Assembly (NCBI GenBank): GCA_050260675.1
Contig: JBLNCN010000005.1
Coordinates: 1,138,603 to 1,202,602, forward strand
DNA length: 64,000 bases
DNA from: JBBDIP01 sp050260675
Lineage (GTDB): Bacteria; Bacillota; Sulfobacillia; Fermentithermobacillales; Fermentithermobacillaceae
Reading direction: 5' to 3'
Shown here: positions 58,845-64,000 of the stretch, one piece after another
How positions within the stretch are numbered: the first letter of the stretch is position 1
Layout: each line of letters starts with the position of its first letter
Notes under the pieces: model-generated
Told to the model about the DNA's origin: nothing
Databases searched by the model: none
The model's input: the letters and a program-made list of their open reading frames with translations, nothing else
Translations under genes and position numbers: made by a program

Positions 58845-59215
58845 TGAGTACAACAGTCAATGCTACAAGCATACCTTATGTCAAGAGTAAGCACTACGAC
58901 GGATTAGGGGCTTAGTCCTGCCCGAATATTGTGCTGCACTTGCCTCCTTCTGGGATATCTGCTACTCTTTTGAGCGTACGCGATTTGTGCGGACATACAC
59001 AAAGGAGTTGGGATTGTGCTCATCTCCAGGTAAACCCCCGCTTCTGACCGTTGCGCGAATGGTCCAGGCGGGATTGCCCGGCGGCCACAAGGCCGCGACA
59101 ACGCGCGCACGGATCCCTTCGGTTCGTTGCTGCTTAACCTTTTTCCGTTCGTACGGGTCTAGCTTTGCGAAAGACAAGAGCGTTCGTATGGCTTGCACCT
59201 TCAAGGAGCATCATC
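58845..59215. other. Leader/intergenic region before the ABC exporter
   Basis: About 370 bases between divergent murJ and the exporter. It contains TTGCCT-17-TACTCT near 58940-58968 as a possible promoter, AAGGAG followed by a TTG near 59015 that opens a short frame, and the hairpin GCGGCC-ACAA-GGCCGC at 59081-59096. No recognised RNA. A translated leader that controls the exporter is possible. Confidence 0.4.
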
Positions 59216-60994
59216 ATGGCAAACTTAAAAAGACTTCTAAAGTACCTTGCACCTCATTGGGTTTTGGTCATCGTCGTCATAGCCCTAATGCTGGCATCTG
59301 TGTGGCTGGAGATACAGCCCTTCGCAGTGACCAAGCAGATCGTCGATAGAGCCCTGCCCGCGAGAGACATGGACCAAGTGATATACCTTATCTGGATCTA
59401 CCTCGGCCTATGGGCGCTTAGGGGCATCGAGAACTACCTGCAGTGGTATTTCTCCGAACTCATCGGCCAGCGCGTCATCTATGAGCTCCGCAGGTCGATC
59501 CACGACCACCTGCAGAAGCTCCCTCCCTCCTATTTCACCAATATGGGTACGGGACAGGTCATGTCGCGCCTGACATCCGACATTGACGCAGTCCAGCAGT
59601 TCTTTGGCTACGGAGCGCTGCTCCTGGTCCACATGGTCATCCTCATGGCCACGGTCGGCACCTACCTGGCGTTCCTGAACTGGCAGATGATGCTGGCGAC
59701 TTGCATCACGTTCCCATTCCTATGGAGGACCGTGTTCTGGTTTGACCGCACCGTCCGCCCTGCCTGGAAGAAAGTGCGAGAAGTCATGGGCACGCTGACG
59801 GAAACTCTCCAGGAGAACATCAGCGGCATCCGTGTGGTCAAGGCCTTTGCCCGTGAACCCTACGAGATCTCCAAGTTCGCGGCCAAGAACAAGGAACACT
59901 TCGACGCGAATATGGCCAGGGCGGGGGTCGAGTCGGTGGGCCAGCCGCATCTGGAATTCCTGACCGGCATCTCTTTCGTGATGGTCGTGTGCCTGGGCGG
60001 GTACATGGTGGTTACCGGTCGGATGTCCCTGGGAACGCTCCTGGCGTTTCACGGCCTGGTCTGGAGCGTGATTTGGCCTATCAGGATGCTGGGATGGCTT
60101 GTCAACACCTCCGAGCAGGCTCTGGCGGCAGCGCCCAGGCTGTTCGAGATCCTGGATGCCGTGCCTGCCATCCGTAACGCTCCGGACGCGGTGACGCTCG
60201 ACAAGGTGGAAGGACGCATAGTGTTCGAGAACGTGAGTTTCGCCTTCCCCGGTGACAGCCGCGAGGCGCTCAAGGATATAAACCTTACCGTCGAGCCCGG
60301 CGAGCGGGTCGCCATAGTCGGCGGCACCGGTTCAGGCAAGTCGACCCTGGTGAACCTCCTGCCGAGGTTCCTGGATCCGACTGAGGGGCGGATTACGCTG
60401 GACGGAATCGATCTGAGGCAGATCGACCTCCAGTCCCTCCGCCGCCACATCGGGGTGGTACTGCAGGACAACTTCCTGTTCTCGGCCACAGTCCATGAGA
60501 ACCTGACGCTGGGCAATCCCAACGCGGAGAAGGATGCGGTGGAACACGCCGCGGAACTGGCCCAGGCCGCCCCATTCATAGGCAAGTTGCCGCGGGGCTT
60601 CGAGACGCCTGTGGGTGAACGCGGCATAGGCCTGTCCGGTGGGCAGAAACAGAGGATCGCCCTGGCGAGGGCGCTGTTGGTGAATCCGAGGATCCTGATC
60701 CTGGATGAAGCAACGTCCAGCGTAGATACGGAAACCGAGTACCTCATTCAAGAAGGGCTGGACGAGGTCATGCAGGGCAGGACGTCTATCATCATTGCAA
60801 AGAGGCTCTCCACCATCAGGGGAGCAGACAAGATAGTCATCATGGACCAAGGCAGAATCTCCATGGTGGGGACTCACGAGGAACTCCTCGGGCAGCCAGG
60901 TTTCTACCGGAGGTTGTTCGAGAGCCAGTTCGCTGACGAGGACGTTGATAGGGCCCTCGCGCTGGAACTGGCGCCTGAGAGGGGGGACCGGTAG
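59216..60994 (+). CDS. ABC exporter half-transporter A (multidrug type, degenerate H-loop)
   Basis: ATG at 59216 is seven bases after AAGGAG. 592 residues: six-helix membrane domain, then an ATPase with Walker A VGGTGSGKST, signature LSGGQKQR, Walker B ILILDEATSSVD. The H-loop reads IIAKRLSTI, a Lys replacing the catalytic-switch His. Its stop abuts the start of the next half-transporter, so the two should form a heterodimer with unequal ATP sites. Confidence 0.93.
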   Translation: MANLKRLLKYLAPHWVLVIVVIALMLASVWLEIQPFAVTKQIVDRALPARDMDQVIYLIWIYLGLWALRGIENYLQWYFSELIGQRVIYELRRSIHDHLQKLPPSYFTNMGTGQVMSRLTSDIDAVQQFFGYGALLLVHMVILMATVGTYLAFLNWQMMLATCITFPFLWRTVFWFDRTVRPAWKKVREVMGTLTETLQENISGIRVVKAFAREPYEISKFAAKNKEHFDANMARAGVESVGQPHLEFLTGISFVMVVCLGGYMVVTGRMSLGTLLAFHGLVWSVIWPIRMLGWLVNTSEQALAAAPRLFEILDAVPAIRNAPDAVTLDKVEGRIVFENVSFAFPGDSREALKDINLTVEPGERVAIVGGTGSGKSTLVNLLPRFLDPTEGRITLDGIDLRQIDLQSLRRHIGVVLQDNFLFSATVHENLTLGNPNAEKDAVEHAAELAQAAPFIGKLPRGFETPVGERGIGLSGGQKQRIALARALLVNPRILILDEATSSVDTETEYLIQEGLDEVMQGRTSIIIAKRLSTIRGADKIVIMDQGRISMVGTHEELLGQPGFYRRLFESQFADEDVDRALALELAPERGDR

Positions 60995-62902
60995 ATGTCT
61001 TCCGAATTCGATCTGGACCTAACCGAGGAAGCCGAACAAAGGCCATTCAACATGGCCTACTTCCTCCGGATACTGCGGTACACGAGGCCCTACGTTAAAG
61101 AGGTCGTCAAAGTAGCGGCGCTCATGCTGTTCGCGGTCATATCCAACATCGTCGACCCTCTCATCTTCCGCTACGCCATCGACGAGGGCATAGCGAAGAA
61201 GAACCTGAGGCTCCTATCCGTATTGGCCGTCGTCATGGTCGTGCGGCTCGTCGCCGTCAAGTACGCGGCTCGAGCCCAGACCCGTGGCACTCATAAGATC
61301 GGGCAGAGCATCCTCTACGACCTGCGTCAGAACCTGTTCAACCGGGTCCAGGGGCTGCCGTTCTCGTTTTTCGACCACAGGCCGGTCGGGAAGGTCATCT
61401 CCAGGATCACCAATGACGTGAACCATATTCAGGTGCTGGCGTCAACGGTGGTCTTGAACGTCGTGAGCCAGCTGGTCTCCCTGATCGGCATCATAGCGAT
61501 CGTGCTGTACCTGAACTGGAGAATGGCGCTATTGTCCTTCACAACACTGCCGTTCCTGGTGTGGGTTTTGACCAAAGTGCGGTGGAGCCTCGAGAAGGCA
61601 TGGGGCGACACGCGAAAGGCTGTCGCCGAGATCAACGCCCACCTGAATGAGACGGTACAGGGCCTACAGGTTATCCAGGCATTCGGTCGCGAGGATGCAA
61701 ACAACGAGAAGTTCGCAAAGGGCAACAGGAAGTACTTCAAGGCCCACATGCGGGCCATCATGATTGACCAGGCTTTCTGGCCCCTGACAGACTTCATCGG
61801 GGCTATGGGAACCGCCCTTGTTATCTGGTACGGGGCCAGGGAGTTCATGGCAGGCCGCATGTCATACGGCCTGATCGTCGCTTTCGTCGACTATCTGGGC
61901 AAGTTCTGGCGGCCCATCAACACCTTCTCAAGGGTCTGGAGCCAGGTGCTATCAGCCATGGCTTCGGCTGAGAGGGTCTTCGGCATCATCGACCTGCAGA
62001 CCGAGCAGGAAGAGAGCATGGCCATGGCTCGGAAGGCGGCGGGAGCGGAGGCAACCGCAACAACAAGAGATGCCGCCGCGACAAGCAGCGACCAAGCTAT
62101 CCAACCTGCTATCCAACTAGAGGCCCTGCCTCGCATCACAGGCGAGGTCAGGTTCGAGGACGTCTCCTTCGGATACCGGGCCGACATCCCGGTGCTCCAT
62201 GGGGTCAACCTTCACGTGAAGCCGGGCGAGACCATCGCTCTCGTCGGCCCGACCGGGGCGGGCAAGACAACCATCATCAATCTGCTGGCCAGGTTCTACA
62301 TCGCCACGGCCGGAAAGGTAACGGTGGACGGCTACGACCTCGCAACCGTGGACCTTCCGACCTATCGCAGTCAGCTGGGGATGGTACTCCAGGATACCTT
62401 CATCTTCTCCGGCACTATCATGGAGAACCTGAAGTTCGGCAAACTCGACGCCACACAGGAAGAAGTCGAGAAAGCAGTGGAAGCCGCCTGCGCCAAGGGA
62501 TTCATTGAGGAGTTGCCTGGCAAGTTCGACGCCGAGGTCAAGGAGAGAGGCACCAACCTGTCGTCGGGACAGCGGCAGCTCCTTGCCTTCGCCAGGGCCC
62601 TTCTGGCGGACCCGAGGATCCTGATCCTGGACGAAGCCACATCCAGCATTGACCCTGAAACCGAGAGGCTCATCCAGCAGGCCATGAAGACGCTGCTGAA
62701 GGGCAGGACGTCCTTCATCATCGCCCATAGGCTTTCGACGGTGAGGGCTGCGGACCGCATCCTGGTCATAGACGACGGGAGGATCGTGGAGGAAGGCACC
62801 CACGACCAACTGGTGGACACCGGCGGCCATTACGCCCAGCTGTACGAGGCTCAGTTCAAGAGACAGGAGAGGCACCTGAATCACATCGTTCAGCACGGTT
62901 AG
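60995..62902 (+). CDS. ABC exporter half-transporter B
   Basis: 635 residues. Six-helix membrane domain, an Ala/Thr-rich insert (about 345-370) before the ATPase, Walker A VGPTGAGKTT, signature LSSGQRQ, Walker B ILILDEATSSID and a normal H-loop IIAHRLSTV. Together with half A it resembles LmrCD/BmrCD-type heterodimers. Substrate cannot be read. Confidence 0.93.
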   Translation: MSSEFDLDLTEEAEQRPFNMAYFLRILRYTRPYVKEVVKVAALMLFAVISNIVDPLIFRYAIDEGIAKKNLRLLSVLAVVMVVRLVAVKYAARAQTRGTHKIGQSILYDLRQNLFNRVQGLPFSFFDHRPVGKVISRITNDVNHIQVLASTVVLNVVSQLVSLIGIIAIVLYLNWRMALLSFTTLPFLVWVLTKVRWSLEKAWGDTRKAVAEINAHLNETVQGLQVIQAFGREDANNEKFAKGNRKYFKAHMRAIMIDQAFWPLTDFIGAMGTALVIWYGAREFMAGRMSYGLIVAFVDYLGKFWRPINTFSRVWSQVLSAMASAERVFGIIDLQTEQEESMAMARKAAGAEATATTRDAAATSSDQAIQPAIQLEALPRITGEVRFEDVSFGYRADIPVLHGVNLHVKPGETIALVGPTGAGKTTIINLLARFYIATAGKVTVDGYDLATVDLPTYRSQLGMVLQDTFIFSGTIMENLKFGKLDATQEEVEKAVEAACAKGFIEELPGKFDAEVKERGTNLSSGQRQLLAFARALLADPRILILDEATSSIDPETERLIQQAMKTLLKGRTSFIIAHRLSTVRAADRILVIDDGRIVEEGTHDQLVDTGGHYAQLYEAQFKRQERHLNHIVQHG

Positions 62903-62936
62903 GCGAGTACATCAGACACGAGTAGGGGGGTGCATC

Positions 62937-63764
62937 GTGCGAGTAGCGCTCTCTGTACGAAGAGTGTTCGAGGATGCCGGCCGGAACTTAGAGAGCCTGT
63001 TATCGGCGATTCATAGCGCTGCAGAGCAGCGCGCTGACCTGGTGGTGTCCTGTGAGGCTTCGCTGACCGGGCTTATCAATGACGGCGATCCATCTCATGA
63101 TCTGCCACTGGCTGTGAGAATCCCCGGCAAAGAAACAAGCCGGATCAGCGATGCTGCCAAGGAGGATGGACTATTCGTCGCCCTCGGGCTCTTTGAGCGC
63201 GAGGGCGATTCCATGTTTGACTCCGCAATACTCATAGATCCTGCCGGATGCCTCTCATTGAAGTACCGCCGCATTTCACAGGGGTGGCGGGACCGGAATT
63301 GGGACCCGTCGATCTTCCGCGAGGGCGACTCGATTCCCGTATCTTCCACCCCGTTCGGGTCCATGGCGTTTCTCATCTGCGGCGACCTGTTTGACGATGA
63401 CCTGTGCGCCCGGGTACGCGCCATGCAGGTGGATTACGTCCTATGCCCAGTAGCCAGGAACTTCGATGACGACTCCTATGACCAGGAGCGATGGGACAAA
63501 GAAGAAAGGGCCGTATACGCCAGGAGGGCCGCGATGACCGGAGCAACCGTGCTCATGGTGAACCAGTTGGGTGGAGATCACGAGTCCGGCGATAGCTTTG
63601 GGGGCGCCTGGGTAGTGTCGCGGGAAGGCGCAATCCTCGCGGAGCTGCCACTAGGCAAAGAAGGAATTCTGGTCGTCGATTTGCAGGAGCACGGCAGCGC
63701 CTCGCCCGCATCGCCTCTCCGACTGGCCCCTTCTTCGCGTCATTCCTGCGAGGGTGAGGGATGA
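62937..63764 (+). CDS. Carbon-nitrogen hydrolase (nitrilase superfamily)
   Basis: 275 residues. The catalytic Glu-Lys-Cys set is visible at E40, K109 (LKYRRI) and C148 (LICGDLF). The family hydrolyses amides or N-carbamoyl compounds; the substrate loop is not diagnostic. GTG at 62937 follows AGGGGGG. It reads with the ABC exporter, 34 bases downstream. Confidence 0.88.
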   Translation: MRVALSVRRVFEDAGRNLESLLSAIHSAAEQRADLVVSCEASLTGLINDGDPSHDLPLAVRIPGKETSRISDAAKEDGLFVALGLFEREGDSMFDSAILIDPAGCLSLKYRRISQGWRDRNWDPSIFREGDSIPVSSTPFGSMAFLICGDLFDDDLCARVRAMQVDYVLCPVARNFDDDSYDQERWDKEERAVYARRAAMTGATVLMVNQLGGDHESGDSFGGAWVVSREGAILAELPLGKEGILVVDLQEHGSASPASPLRLAPSSRHSCEGEG

Positions 63765-63781
63765 TTGAACCCTACAAGACA

Positions 63782-63895
63782 CTATTGGTCGCCAAATAAC
63801 CTTTGACAATCCGCGATGATCTCCAGATGACCACTCAGTTTTTCGCTGATCACCGGATGACCCATAGCATCGCGCGTATCAGTCGCCAGGCGGGT
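63782..63895 (-). pseudogene. C-terminal fragment of an unidentified gene cut by an insertion sequence
   Basis: From the insertion boundary the minus strand reads 37 codons to TAG (TRLATDTRDAMGHPVISEKL ... LFGDQ), a protein-like sequence with lower GC than its surroundings. No family recognised. It lacks a start on this side and seems to be the remaining tail of an interrupted gene. Confidence 0.4.
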
Positions 63896-64000
63896 TGACC
63901 CCCTAACTTTGGACACTAGACTGCGATTGCTCTGACAGTCGCAGTCTTGCTTTGATTTGCTCGATAATACGCTTCCGGAGACTGATACCCACATCCTGAG
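63896..64000 (-). mobile_element. End of an insertion sequence (IS3-like)
   Basis: TGTCCAAAGTTAGGGGGTCA on the minus strand (63896-63915) starts with TG and resembles IS3-family terminal repeats that end in TTGGACA. It directly follows a transposase-like C-terminus. The rest lies beyond the window. Confidence 0.6.
63916..64000 (-). CDS. Transposase C-terminus (integrase core, partial)
   Basis: 27 codons run from the window edge to TAG at 63916: GYQSPEAYYRANQSK ... The GYxSPxxYY-like pattern matches the end of IS3/IS481-type DDE transposases (usually LGYxTPxExY). The stop touches the terminal repeat, as in those elements. Confidence 0.55.
   Translation of the reverse strand, partial: SGCGYQSPEAYYRANQSKTATVRAIAV

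Noticed and set aside
58962..59204. An 80-codon frame on the minus strand between murJ and the exporter
   Set aside because: No ribosome site, unrecognisable basic product, and it overlaps the exporter leader.
1..64000. CRISPR arrays, rRNA and tRNA genes
   Set aside because: No regularly spaced repeats of CRISPR type and no tRNA T-loop/anticodon patterns were seen in the gaps; a covariance-model scan could not be run.

Overview
The window is about 60% GC and almost fully coding. It looks like chromosomal DNA of a high-GC, probably spore-forming, anaerobic and perhaps thermophilic member of the Firmicutes (Bacillota; Clostridia or Limnochordia-like). Pointers are the redox repressor Rex, the Firmicutes-type thiamine ECF component ThiT behind a TPP riboswitch, a PdaB-like sporulation deacetylase, a weakly GerD-like lipoprotein-neighbour gene, an ECF sigma/anti-sigma pair, the murJ...recJ-apt-relA-dtd gene order, and GTG/TTG starts behind strong GGAGG ribosome sites. 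I cannot name a genus. No rRNA, tRNA or CRISPR array was seen.

1-5.2 kb: end of an FtsX-type permease, then a methylmalonyl-CoA/propionyl-CoA carboxylation or decarboxylation operon (carboxyltransferase, a 59-residue accessory subunit, biotin carrier, B12-binding mutase subunit, MeaB). 5.2-11.1 kb: rex, a prenyl/Gx membrane protein, CCA-adding enzyme, a five-domain c-di-GMP protein carrying both HD-GYP and GGDEF active sites, and lgt. 11.2-16 kb: a GerD-like protein, a 103-bp tandem repeat that supplies the C-terminus of an ABC ATPase, and a two-gene unit for a large secreted hydrolase-like/PKD protein. 16.2-18.2 kb: a convergent restriction-modification pair, a NotI-family nuclease and a D12 adenine methyltransferase. 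18.2-20.8 kb: a glycerate kinase-Nudix fusion and an M19 dipeptidase.

20.9-23 kb: an uncharacterised four-gene cassette (two small proteins, a YbaB/EbfC-like nucleoid protein, a proline-rich protein) with its own promoter and terminator, followed by a PdaB-like deacetylase. 23.9-25.3 kb: thiN-thiT under a TPP riboswitch. 25.4-31.4 kb: MATE exporter, glutaredoxin, a second copy of the structured repeat, an AbrB/PIN pair, adenosine-specific kinase, hydroxybutyryl-CoA dehydrogenase, AI-2E family transporter and two small proteins. 31.5-43.7 kb: rarA, threonine aldolase, thioredoxin, coaE-polA, ECF sigma/anti-sigma, hisS-aspS. 43.7-47.4 kb: accessory genes (lipoprotein, DUF4143 ATPase, phosphoesterase, Phd/PIN module).

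47.5-58.8 kb: a long leftward run murJ, S9 peptidase, DUF559, LapA-like, recJ, apt, relA, dtd, MBL hydrolase, with a terminator/promoter switch before relA. 59.2-64 kb: a heterodimeric ABC exporter with an unusual H-loop in one half, a nitrilase-family enzyme, and the end of an insertion sequence that seems to have cut an unidentified gene.

Best candidates for something new: the YbaB-like cassette, the NotI-type R-M pair (which must differ in specificity from NotI), and the structured repeat family with compensatory stem changes that has been used as coding sequence.
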